From: Bacteroidales bacterium
GTDB taxonomy: Bacteria > Bacteroidota > Bacteroidia > Bacteroidales > UBA932
Assembly: GCA_017383945.1 (NCBI GenBank)
Contig: JAFNUQ010000242.1
Location: forward strand, 1 to 7,768
Length of the DNA stretch: 7,768 nt
Reading direction: 5' to 3'
Below, piece after piece: positions 1-6,807 of this stretch. The notes beneath the pieces are model-generated. The model made no database searches. It saw only the letters and a list, made by a program, of their open reading frames with translations, and was not told where the DNA came from. The number at the start of each line of letters is the position of its first letter. Positions within the stretch are counted from its first letter, which is position 1. Made by a program: the position numbers and the translations under genes.

Positions 1-336
1 ATGGTGATGTATCTTCTTTTCTTCCTCGGCATCTTCGTTATTGTGATGACGGAAGAGAAGGATGAGGACGAAATGATCGATTCCATCAGACGCAGGTCCA
101 TTGCCACAACGGCATTCATCGCTTTCGGAATTTTCGTCGTTACGAATCTGCTGATGTCTTTTCTGCACGGATTCAGAACTCTGTATTCTGTGTCATTTGT
201 TTCGTCTCTGGTTAGCGTTCTGACTGAAAACGGAATTGTAAACGGGCTTAGAAGCATTGATACATATATTATCATCTATCTGATCATTTTCCGTATCTCC
301 ATCTGGAAAATGAGAATACAGAGCAAGGAGGACTAA
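1..336 (+). CDS. Small integral membrane protein, probably 5'-truncated by the window edge
   Basis: I do not recognise a named family with certainty. The 111 visible residues hold about three hydrophobic segments (residues 3-16, 35-54 and 87-101). After the first comes a charged cytoplasmic-looking stretch with a run of Glu/Asp (18-25) and then Arg (30-32). This layout, a helix followed by an acidic EK-D-ED-type motif and then paired helices, resembles small Bacteroidota membrane proteins encoded just before an XRE regulator. The reading frame is open from base 1 and begins with ATG there. Relatives I recall are somewhat longer with an extra N-terminal segment, so the true start may lie upstream (inference). 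The stop is 2 bases before the next ATG, so the two genes are surely co-transcribed. The protein may modulate or sense for that regulator, but nothing in the sequence proves this. Confidence 0.7.
   Translation: MVMYLLFFLGIFVIVMTEEKDEDEMIDSIRRRSIATTAFIAFGIFVVTNLLMSFLHGFRTLYSVSFVSSLVSVLTENGIVNGLRSIDTYIIIYLIIFRISIWKMRIQSKED
325..331 (+). promoter_or_regulatory. Strong Shine-Dalgarno sequence for the HTH gene
   Basis: AAGGAGG lies 7 bases before the ATG at 339 and inside the last codons of the preceding gene. It is a full-strength ribosome binding site at ideal spacing. It fixes the start of the regulator. None of the other genes whose start lies in this window has a comparably strong site. Confidence 0.7.
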
Positions 337-338
337 GC

Positions 339-539
339 ATGAAGAATACGGTAAAGGTAGAAAGAGCCATACAGAATATAACCCAGCAGGATCTCGCTGA
401 GGCGGTAGGAGTCTCAAGACAGACAATAAACTTCATTGAGACAGGTCGCTATATGCCCTCGACCATCGTTGCGCTGAAGATCGCAAGACACTTCGGCAAG
501 CATGCAGATGAAATATTCCAGCTTGAAGAAAACGACTGA
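339..539 (+). CDS. XRE/Cro-family helix-turn-helix transcriptional regulator
   Basis: This is a 66-residue single-domain DNA-binding protein (HTH_3 type). The helix-turn-helix runs from T15-Q16-Q17-D18-L19-A20 through G24 to the recognition helix S26-R27-Q28-T29-I30-N31-F32-I33. The E34-T-G-R-Y-x-P-S segment and a closing D57-E-I-F-Q follow, as in the compact YgzD-like regulators that consist of little else. There is no ligand-binding domain, so any signal must come from a partner. The membrane protein encoded 2 bases upstream is the obvious candidate (inference from context). The start is fixed by a perfect AAGGAGG 7 bases upstream. The lyase gene begins 63 bases downstream on the same strand. 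Regulation of the lyase by this protein is possible but untested, and self-regulation of its own two-gene operon is the usual expectation. Confidence 0.92.
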   Translation: MKNTVKVERAIQNITQQDLAEAVGVSRQTINFIETGRYMPSTIVALKIARHFGKHADEIFQLEEND

Positions 540-568
540 TAAAAAGGATAGATATGCAATTATTTTCC

Positions 569-576
569 TATCTTTA
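569..576 (+). promoter_or_regulatory. Weak candidate -7 promoter element before the lyase gene
   Basis: TATCTTTA matches the Bacteroides -7 consensus TAnnTTTG at all fixed positions but the last, and sits 26 bases before the lyase ATG. I see no TTTG -33 element at the usual 19-21 base spacing. The call is therefore tentative, although some promoter is expected in this 63-base gap. The gap also holds a weak 8-bp stem (544-551 with 568-575, one G-U pair, 16-base loop), which is too weak to call a terminator. Confidence 0.22.
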
Positions 577-602
577 TACCAAAGAACAATAACCACTAGA
601 TT

Positions 603-2453
603 ATGAAGAGATTAATAATTGCATCCGCTATCCTGGCGTTAGCTGGCTTTACGGCGTTGGCGCAGGATTCCAACGAGAGAGTCTACAATTACGAGGTACT
701 GAATCCTCAGAAGAACAACGGACGCATCGTACCGAAGCCTAAGGTAGAGGGCTGGGCAAGCGAGCGTGTGAAGGAAAATCTTGACAGAGGCGTAGTAGCC
801 GTTAAAACAGAGCAGGGAGTATATGTGAGCTGGCGATTGTTTGAGACCGATGACGCGGCAGTGAGCTTCAATGTTTACCGTAGCAGCAATGGCAAGAATT
901 TCAGTAAAGTCAACTCAAAACCTATCACCCAGACTACAGATTTTGTTGACAAGAGAGGCAGCACAAAATATAGCTATCAGGTGAGAGCCGTAGTGGGAGG
1001 AAAGGAAGTTTGCACCAGCAAGCCTGTAGCGACTCTCGCAGACAACTACCTTTCTATCAAGTTCCAAGGCGACTACCCTGCACAAAAAGTCGGAGTGGGC
1101 GATCTCAATGGAGACGGAGTGCTTGACTATATCATCAAACAGCCTCAGCAGCGCACCGATCCGGGTTCTTGGCACAAATCAACTGATACATTCAAGATTG
1201 AGGCATACCTCGCCGATGGCACTTTCCTCTGGAGATATGACCTCGGCTGGAATATCGAGCAGGGCGTATGGTATTCGCCATTTATTGTAGCTGACCTCAA
1301 CGGCGACGGAAAGGCAGAAATCGCACTCAAGACAGCACCAAAAGACAAGGATTATCGTGACGAGGCCGGCCGAGTTGTGAGCAAAGTCCCTCAGAACTAC
1401 AACGGCGTCCCTGGCAGCTCTCCATATGGACCTTGTCCGGAATATCTATCAGTGCTTGATGGTATGACAGGCGAAGTTATCGACACAGTTCCTTGGATTG
1501 AGCAGAGTCAGGAGTTCGGAGACTACAACCGCAATAACCGCAATCAGATGGCTCTTGCATACCTCGACGGCAAGACCCCTGCAGTCATCATCAACAGAGG
1601 CACTTATCGCAAAATGGCAGCCAACGCCTACCACCTCGTGGATGGCAAGCTCCAGCTCTTATGGGAGTGGAACGGAGATCAGGAAAATCCTATTATCCGC
1701 TCTCAGGGTGCACACCAGATTGTGTGCGTCGATCTCGACAATGACGGAAGAGAGGAAGTTGTTCTCGGCGCAGTAGTGATTGACGACAATGGCGAAGCTC
1801 TCTGGAGCGCAGGTATAGGTCACCCTGACAAGGCTATCGTTGCAGACATTGACCCTGACAACCCAGGTCTTGAGATTCTGTTCGGCGTGGAGGTTTGGCA
1901 CGAGAAGAGAGGCGTATGTCTCGTAGATGCAGCCACTGGCAAGGAGCTCTGGAACATCGGAGAATATACAGGACACGTTGGTGACGCAATGGCTACAGAT
2001 CTTGATCCTAACATCCCTGGTCTTGAGTGCTTTGCATCTGAGGACAAGAAGGGCGGCAAGACCGGTGAGACTAAATACATCATGGACTGCAAGGGCAACC
2101 GTATCGGCAAGACAGAAGATGTCCCTGGCTGCACCAACTGGATCTGGTGGGATGCAGACAAACTTCGCGAAATGCCTGCTGGTTACCAGAGAGGTTCATT
2201 CTCGCTTGGCAAATATAAGGGCGACATCGTAGAGGAAGGTTTCGAAGGTGGTATCCAATTGATTGGCGACATCTTCGGCGACTGGAGAGAGGAGATTATC
2301 ACTGTGATCAACGGTGAGTTGAGAGTCTACACTACAACTATCCCAGCACAGGATAGAAGAGTAACTCTCCTTCAGGACCCACTCTACCGTTCATACATCT
2401 ACAACCGCACAATGGGTTACACCCAGTCCCCTTCACTAAGTTACTCTCTATAA
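603..2453 (+). CDS. Secreted rhamnogalacturonan lyase, polysaccharide lyase family 11
   Basis: It cleaves the rhamnogalacturonan-I backbone of pectin, alternating L-rhamnose and D-galacturonate, by beta-elimination and leaves an unsaturated galacturonate end. Residues 1-20 form a signal peptide (K2-R3, hydrophobic core, cleavage after A-L-A20), so the enzyme works in the periplasm or at the cell surface. It lacks the Cys after the signal that would make it a lipoprotein. Residues about 40-145 form the N-terminal beta-sandwich. The rest is the eight-bladed propeller, marked by repeated calcium-binding loops: D167-LNGDG, D231-LNGDG, D377-LDNDG, D415-IDPDN, D466-LDPN and G555-DIFGD. The length of 616 residues is close to B. 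subtilis YesW (about 620), and the end (M604-GYTQSP...) is where the family normally stops, so the gene appears intact. No SusC/SusD pair or other pectin enzyme is visible nearby. PL11 contains endo-acting (YesW-like) and exo-acting (YesX-like) enzymes, and I cannot tell which this is. The family call is firm. Confidence 0.93.
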   Translation: MKRLIIASAILALAGFTALAQDSNERVYNYEVLNPQKNNGRIVPKPKVEGWASERVKENLDRGVVAVKTEQGVYVSWRLFETDDAAVSFNVYRSSNGKNFSKVNSKPITQTTDFVDKRGSTKYSYQVRAVVGGKEVCTSKPVATLADNYLSIKFQGDYPAQKVGVGDLNGDGVLDYIIKQPQQRTDPGSWHKSTDTFKIEAYLADGTFLWRYDLGWNIEQGVWYSPFIVADLNGDGKAEIALKTAPKDKDYRDEAGRVVSKVPQNYNGVPGSSPYGPCPEYLSVLDGMTGEVIDTVPWIEQSQEFGDYNRNNRNQMALAYLDGKTPAVIINRGTYRKMAANAYHLVDGKLQLLWEWNGDQENPIIRSQGAHQIVCVDLDNDGREEVVLGAVVIDDNGEALWSAGIGHPDKAIVADIDPDNPGLEILFGVEVWHEKRGVCLVDAATGKELWNIGEYTGHVGDAMATDLDPNIPGLECFASEDKKGGKTGETKYIMDCKGNRIGKTEDVPGCTNWIWWDADKLREMPAGYQRGSFSLGKYKGDIVEEGFEGGIQLIGDIFGDWREEIITVINGELRVYTTTIPAQDRRVTLLQDPLYRSYIYNRTMGYTQSPSLSYSL

Positions 2454-2469
2454 ACAACTTATAAATAGT

Positions 2470-2499
2470 AAGGCCTGGTACAAATCTGTATCAGGCCTT
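2470..2499. terminator. Bidirectional rho-independent terminator between convergent genes
   Basis: A 12-bp stem pairs 2470-2481 with 2488-2499 (core GGCCTG/CAGGCC, one G-U pair, closing A-T pairs) around a 6-base loop at 2482-2487. On the plus strand it is followed by a T-rich tail (TTTATTTTAT), which suits termination of the lyase transcript 17 bases after its stop. On the minus strand it begins 4 bases after the murI stop, with a poorer T-tail, so it probably ends the fucose-murI transcript less efficiently. Confidence 0.82.
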
Positions 2500-2503
2500 T
2501 ATT

Positions 2504-3271
2504 TTATAATAGATTTTCAATTAAAGAGTAGGCGCGCAATAGCGAATCCTTTTCCCCAGAGGAGAGCAGCTCCACTGAGCCAGGTCCATCCTCGAGTGCT
2601 ATCCCGGCCTCTTTCAAGAGTTTCAGAGTCTGCTTTGCGACCGCAGGGGCAGGATTGATAAAGTCAACCTCAACGCCGAGGTCCTGCGCAAGCTTTTCAA
2701 ATGTCCTGGTAAGGAAAGGATAATGAGTGCAGCCCAGCACGACCACATCTGCACCTGCCTGCAGCAGCGGCTCCAGGCTCACCCGCGCAACCGATTCCGC
2801 CTCCGGCCCGAGGAATTTGCCGGATTCGACCAGCTCGACAAAGCCTTCGCCTACGGATTCGACTACCTTCACCTCTTCCTTAAATCGCTCGCGCACCTGC
2901 GCATACTTCTCGCTGGCAAGCGTGCCTGCTGTCGCCAGCACTCCGACTACTCCGCTCCTAGTGAGCTGAACTGCCGGCTTGATGGCGGGCTCCATCCCGA
3001 CAAAGGGGACATCATAGCTCTTGCGTAGACTAGCAATCGCAGCAGCAGTTGCTGTATTACAAGCGATTACAATGATATCTGCCCCCTTCTCGATAAAGAT
3101 ATCGCTGATTGTATGGGCTCTTGCGGTAATTTCTTCAGCACTGCGGCGACCATAGGGACAGTAGGCATTGTCCGAGAAGTAGATGTAGTTCTCGGATGGC
3201 AGCAAACGGCGGAGCTCAGCTAAAACCGTGAGCCCACCCACACCAGAATCCATTATACCTATAGTAGCCAT
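2504..3271 (-). CDS. murI: Glutamate racemase
   Basis: It interconverts L- and D-glutamate in the cytoplasm and supplies D-Glu for peptidoglycan. The 255-residue protein has the two-domain Asp/Glu racemase fold. The N-terminal motif is I6-M-D8-S9-G10-V-G-G, followed by the D34-N35-x3-P39-Y40-G41 loop. The two catalytic cysteines are C71 in A-C-N-T-A-T and C181 in G-C-T-H-Y-P-F. All expected residues are present. The start is ATG at 3271, because the conserved sequence begins at M-A-T-I-G-I-M-D. The frame stays open for 57 more codons to 3442, but that stretch lies over the preceding gene and resembles no racemase sequence. The gene follows the mutarotase stop by 26 bases on the same strand, so it probably sits at the end of the fucose operon. 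That is an odd home for an essential cell-wall gene. Just upstream, TATTTTTG fits the -7 consensus but lies only 6 bases from the ATG, too close for a normal leader. Confidence 0.96.
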   Translation of the reverse strand: MATIGIMDSGVGGLTVLAELRRLLPSENYIYFSDNAYCPYGRRSAEEITARAHTISDIFIEKGADIIVIACNTATAAAIASLRKSYDVPFVGMEPAIKPAVQLTRSGVVGVLATAGTLASEKYAQVRERFKEEVKVVESVGEGFVELVESGKFLGPEAESVARVSLEPLLQAGADVVVLGCTHYPFLTRTFEKLAQDLGVEVDFINPAPAVAKQTLKLLKEAGIALEDGPGSVELLSSGEKDSLLRAYSLIENLL

Positions 3272-3297
3272 AGACTGCAAAAATAGCAAAAAGATGC

Positions 3298-3672
3298 TTA
3301 GTAGAGATAGAACATACGCTCCATCATCTTCCATTTCTCGTCGGAGCTCTCCCCTTCTTTGCATTTCTGGAAAAGGGCCACATAGTCTTCCCATTCCTGC
3401 TGACGAGGAAGAGTAGCAAGGCGGGCCATTGCGCTGTCCCAATCAAAATCAAGCGGAGTCTCGACAATCATCACAAGTCTTGTCTCGTGGATGTATATTT
3501 CCATCTCCAGGATGCCCACAGAGCGGATACCTTCAAGGATTTCCTTCCAAGCGTGTTCACTGTCGTGGGCCTGTCGATAACGTTTTATCAGCTCAGGGTC
3601 GTCACGCAGTTCCATTGTCTGGCAGTAGCGTTTGACTGCCTGACCATATTCTTTAACCTTATATCCTTCCAT
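3298..3672 (-). CDS. RhaM-family sugar mutarotase (L-rhamnose/L-fucose mutarotase type)
   Basis: Members of this dimeric alpha/beta-barrel family (PF05336) speed interconversion of the alpha and beta anomers of 6-deoxy-hexoses. With the start at 3672 the protein has 124 residues. It keeps the Y32-x3-H36 pair that aligns with Tyr18 and catalytic His22 of E. coli RhaM, then W42, an E-I-Y-I strand (residues 58-61), and the closing M-E-R-M-F-Y-L segment that matches E-V-F-Y-L of RhaM. There is a two-residue insertion between the His and Trp compared with E. coli. E. coli RhaM has 104 residues, and this longer form is typical of homologues linked to fucose genes. Position directly after fucP suggests L-fucose as substrate (inference); L-rhamnose is the alternative. 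The ATG at 3672 is one base after the fucP stop (TAATATG), and the homology starts a few residues later. An upstream ATG at 3708 would add 12 residues and overlap fucP by 35 bases. Confidence 0.88.
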   Translation of the reverse strand: MEGYKVKEYGQAVKRYCQTMELRDDPELIKRYRQAHDSEHAWKEILEGIRSVGILEMEIYIHETRLVMIVETPLDFDWDSAMARLATLPRQQEWEDYVALFQKCKEGESSDEKWKMMERMFYLY

Positions 3673-3673
3673 A

Positions 3674-4987
3674 TTATGCTTTACTACGTCTGATAGTTCT
3701 TCGTGCATAGATTGCTATTACGATGAAGCAGATGAGCGGCAGCACAAATGACAGATTGACCGCCGGGAATCCGGCCACACTGCCGCAGTCGATGATTCGC
3801 GCCTGAAGAGGCGGAAGCACGCTTCCTCCGAGAATCGCCATAATGAGACCGGCTGCGCCAAATTTGGCATCCTCGTCCAGACCATCCAGTGCTATACCAT
3901 AGATCGTCGGGAACATCAGAGACATACACATTGAGATTCCGACAAGACAGTACAAGCCGGCAACTCCCTGGATAGCTACTACACCCACAGTAAATGCACA
4001 CGCAGCCACCGCAAATATGCCTAGAAGCTTCTCTGGACGCACATATTTAAGGAAATATGTGCAGATAAATCGGCTGCAGCAGAAGATTGCCATAGCGACA
4101 ATATTATAGCGCTGAGAGAGCACCTCTGCAGCTTGCTCAGTCATCCCTTGCCCCATAAAGACGCGAGTGCCATATTGGATGATGAAGGTCCAGCACATAA
4201 TCTGTGCGCCGACATAGAAGAACTGAGCAATCACACCTTCCCTATAGTTGCTATTACGCACGAGGCGCTTTATTGTCGGTCCAAAGTTCAGATTCTTATC
4301 ATTTTCCGAGCACTTCGGCATCTTTAAGAGCAGCATCAGCACAATCATCAGAACCAGCACGATACAGATATAAAGATATGGCTTGATGAGTATCGCAAGG
4401 TCACTCTGCTTGAGAGCTTCAAACTCAACATGTCCAAGTCCCGCACGCTCTTCAGTACTTAGCGGATTAAGTCGTGCCTGAATGAAATTCATAGCTACAA
4501 ACATTCCGCAAAGCGAGCCAATAGGATTGAAGGCTTGAGCAAAATTGAGTCGTCGAGTCGCAGTCTTGGCCGAGCCCATAGCCATAATGTATGGATTACA
4601 GCTTGTCTCAAGGAAAGACAGACCGCAAGTCATTATGAAATAGGCGATAAGGAAGGGGTAATAATTTCCGGACATCTTAGCCGGAAAGAACATAGCAGCA
4701 CCCACTGCATATAGCCCCAAGCCAAGAATCACACCGGCTTTGTATGAAAAACGACGGATGAACATTGCGGCCGGAAGAGCCATAGCAAAATAGCCACCAT
4801 AGAACGCCACTTGCACAAGAGCACCATCGGTGACACTCATCCTGAATATCTTGGAAAACGCCTTGACCATAGGGTTCGTCACATCATTGGCAAATCCCCA
4901 CAAAGCAAAACAAGCCGTCACAAGGATGAAGGGCAGCACTATGCTGACCCCATCCTTCTTGAGTATAGAATCTTTATTCTGAGACAT
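3674..4987 (-). CDS. fucP: L-fucose:H+ symporter, major facilitator superfamily
   Basis: This inner-membrane permease takes up L-fucose with a proton. The 437 residues fit the family (E. coli FucP has 438) and show about twelve hydrophobic helices with the FGHS subfamily signatures: W30-G-F-A-N-D in helix 1, Q59-V-A-F-Y-G-G-Y-F in helix 2, R79-F-S-Y-K-A-G, L126-E127-T-S-C-N-P in helix 4, and later F-Y-V-G-A-Q-I-M-C-W. E127 aligns with the essential Glu135 of E. coli FucP. The other essential acid, Asp46, aligns with N38, while an Asp occurs three residues earlier (D35) where E. coli has Asn43. This Asp shift may be usual in Bacteroidota homologues. Substrate could therefore include related sugars, but fucI immediately upstream supports fucose. 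The start ATG is 2 bases after the fucI stop, and its stop is 1 base before the mutarotase start, so the three genes are translationally close-packed. No Shine-Dalgarno sequence is visible. Confidence 0.92.
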   Translation of the reverse strand: MSQNKDSILKKDGVSIVLPFILVTACFALWGFANDVTNPMVKAFSKIFRMSVTDGALVQVAFYGGYFAMALPAAMFIRRFSYKAGVILGLGLYAVGAAMFFPAKMSGNYYPFLIAYFIMTCGLSFLETSCNPYIMAMGSAKTATRRLNFAQAFNPIGSLCGMFVAMNFIQARLNPLSTEERAGLGHVEFEALKQSDLAILIKPYLYICIVLVLMIVLMLLLKMPKCSENDKNLNFGPTIKRLVRNSNYREGVIAQFFYVGAQIMCWTFIIQYGTRVFMGQGMTEQAAEVLSQRYNIVAMAIFCCSRFICTYFLKYVRPEKLLGIFAVAACAFTVGVVAIQGVAGLYCLVGISMCMSLMFPTIYGIALDGLDEDAKFGAAGLIMAILGGSVLPPLQARIIDCGSVAGFPAVNLSFVLPLICFIVIAIYARRTIRRSKA

Positions 4988-4989
4988 TT

Positions 4990-6768
4990 CTATTTGTAGA
5001 TAGGTCCGAAATTAGCACATGCTCGATAGTCAGCACCTTCTTTATCCATACCGAATGCATTCCAAGCAGATGGACGGAAGATCTTGTCATCTGCGATATT
5101 GTGCATACACACAGGAATACGGAGCATAGAGCAGAGAGTGATTACATCTGCACCGATGTGACCGTAGGCGATTGCGCCGTGGTTTGCACCCCAGTTATTC
5201 ATCACAGAGTAAACATCCTTGAATGCATCTTTATTTGGATCAAGACGTGGAGCAAACCAAGTACTTGGCCAAGTCTTGTCAGTGCGACGATTGAGTATAT
5301 CATGTACCTCAGGATCAAGGTCAACTGTCCATCCTTCAGCAAGTTGGAGCACAGGGCCAAGTCCTGCTACCATATTGACACGCATCATTGTCATCGGCAT
5401 GCCGCCGCGAGTGAGGAAGTTGCTAGAGTAGCCGCCTCCGCGGAAATAATCTCTGTCAGCAGGGAACCAGGTTGTCGCATCGAGACAAGCCTCCATATCC
5501 TCCTGACTGATCTCCCAGTGATATTTCATCGTAGGATTGCCATCTGCGTCGTTCATTGCTCCTGTTGCGTCTACAGTTGTCGCTCCAGAATTGATAAGGT
5601 GGATAAATCCACCGGCAGCAGCGCCTTCTACATCTTTGCCTGTCACACGCTTCACCGCCTCAGGACTCCAGTAGGTGCGAATATCACTGAACATCACGCT
5701 CTTGCCGGTAAGGAGCTTGCCGAAGAGCATAGAGATGCCGTTGAGTGCATCATTTTCAGTTGCAAGCACATAAGGCTCACGAGTGCCATTCCAGTCAAAC
5801 GAAGAGCACATAAGCGACTCAGGGAAGTCGAAGTTTGGCTTGTAGTCAGTCCACTGACGCTGACCCTGCACACCTGCAAGAATAGCATTGTGGCCGAGCG
5901 CCTCTTCCTTGAAGCCCATTTCGCGAAGCTTAGGGTTGCCCTGCATCAGGTCGCGGATGATGAGCATATTCTTGACTGTGAACTCCCAATCCGCATCCTT
6001 CTCCTCGCGCGTCTTAGCTTTACCCTTGTCCTGGTTGTAATCGTAGCCTTCGTGAGACTTGCAATATTTTTCTGTCCAGGCCATCGCCTTGGCAAACTCT
6101 TCCTTATCGTAGATTCCCAGCTCTTCGCGGCGCAGAATCTCCACAAGGTCAGCATATTCGGTGCGCATACCGAAGTAGTGCTGGAAGAAGTCCGCATCCA
6201 CGATAGAGCCTGCGATACCCATACAGGTATTGCCAAGCGAGAGATAACTCTTGCCTCTCATTGTCGCAACAGCCTGAGCACTACGTGCAAATCTGAGAAT
6301 CTTCTCTGCTACATCTGCAGGGATGGTATTGTCGTCAAGGTCCTGCACGTCGTGGCCATAGATACCAAATGCAGGAAGCCCTTTCTGGCTGTGCGCAGCA
6401 AGCACTGCGGCAAGATAAACAGCTCCCGGACGCTCTGTGCCGTTAAAACCCCACACTGCCTTAGGATAATGAGGGTTCATATCCATAGTTTCGGAACCAT
6501 AACACCAGCAAGAAGTCACGGTAATTGTTGAACCGACGCCTTCGCGTTCAAACTTCTCAGCGCAAGCAGCTGACTCAGCTACGCGGCCTATTGTTCCGTC
6601 TGCTATCACACACTCCACAGGGGATCCGTCGCCGTTGCGCAGGTTACTGCTGATGAGGTCGGCAACTGCGTGTGCGAGTGCCATTGTCTTATCTTCGAGG
6701 CTTTCACGGACGCCGCCCTGACGTCCGTCAATTGTTGGTCTGATGCCAATCTTAGGGTATTTGCTCAT
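4990..6768 (-). CDS. fucI: L-fucose isomerase
   Basis: This cytoplasmic Mn2+-dependent ketol isomerase converts L-fucose to L-fuculose and usually also D-arabinose to D-ribulose. The 592 residues match E. coli FucI (591) along the whole length, from P5[11 protein letters not shown] to R582-A-C-A-N-F-G-P. The metal ligands are all there: E338 in A-T-E-N-D, D362 in F-S-D-I-R-T-Y-W, and H530 in W-G-A-N-H-G, matching E. coli Glu337, Asp361 and His528. I chose ATG at 6768, since it gives the same N-terminal length as E. coli. An in-frame TTG at 6777 would add three residues and has AAGGA 9 bases before it, so it is a real alternative. The gene follows the efflux gene by 39 bases and leads directly into fucP. 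The kinase and aldolase for fuculose are not in the window. Confidence 0.97.
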   Translation of the reverse strand: MSKYPKIGIRPTIDGRQGGVRESLEDKTMALAHAVADLISSNLRNGDGSPVECVIADGTIGRVAESAACAEKFEREGVGSTITVTSCWCYGSETMDMNPHYPKAVWGFNGTERPGAVYLAAVLAAHSQKGLPAFGIYGHDVQDLDDNTIPADVAEKILRFARSAQAVATMRGKSYLSLGNTCMGIAGSIVDADFFQHYFGMRTEYADLVEILRREELGIYDKEEFAKAMAWTEKYCKSHEGYDYNQDKGKAKTREEKDADWEFTVKNMLIIRDLMQGNPKLREMGFKEEALGHNAILAGVQGQRQWTDYKPNFDFPESLMCSSFDWNGTREPYVLATENDALNGISMLFGKLLTGKSVMFSDIRTYWSPEAVKRVTGKDVEGAAAGGFIHLINSGATTVDATGAMNDADGNPTMKYHWEISQEDMEACLDATTWFPADRDYFRGGGYSSNFLTRGGMPMTMMRVNMVAGLGPVLQLAEGWTVDLDPEVHDILNRRTDKTWPSTWFAPRLDPNKDAFKDVYSVMNNWGANHGAIAYGHIGADVITLCSMLRIPVCMHNIADDKIFRPSAWNAFGMDKEGADYRACANFGPIYK

Positions 6769-6790
6769 AATGGTCAATTGTTTTAGTCCT

Positions 6791-6798
6791 TAAAGATA
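6791..6798 (-). promoter_or_regulatory. Weak candidate -7 promoter element before fucI
   Basis: On the minus strand TATCTTTA lies 22 bases before the fucI ATG. It is the same octamer, at nearly the same distance, as the one before the lyase gene, and differs from the Bacteroides TAnnTTTG consensus only at the last base. No TTTG -33 element is visible at 19-21 bases upstream, within the efflux gene's 3' end. If it is real, fucI could be transcribed independently of the efflux gene. Confidence 0.2.
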
Positions 6799-6807
6799 AG
6801 AATTTTA

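Noticed and set aside
544..575. An inverted repeat between the HTH gene and the lyase gene, considered as a terminator.
   Set aside because: The stem is only 8 bp with a G-U pair and a 16-base loop, is mostly A-T, and lacks a following T-tract.
1820..2161. Antisense and alternate-frame open stretches across the lyase gene (for example 1820-2161 minus and 1927-2232 plus).
   Set aside because: They fall inside the conserved propeller region of an intact lyase and show only low-complexity Ser/Arg-rich translations typical of shadow frames.
3278..3285. A TATTTTTG match to the -7 promoter consensus (minus strand) before murI.
   Set aside because: It is only 6 bases from the murI ATG, which would put the transcript start at or inside the gene, and there is no -33 partner at the right distance.
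3272..3442. A 57-codon N-terminal extension of murI.
   Set aside because: It overlaps the 3' part of the mutarotase gene in another frame, resembles no racemase sequence, and the conserved protein starts exactly at the ATG at 3271.
5101..6531. A 476-codon open frame on the plus strand, antisense to fucI.
   Set aside because: It starts with GTG, is unusually rich in His, Cys and Arg, shows no domain pattern, and lies wholly within the full-length, motif-complete fucI gene. It is best explained by codon bias of fucI leaving the opposite frame open.
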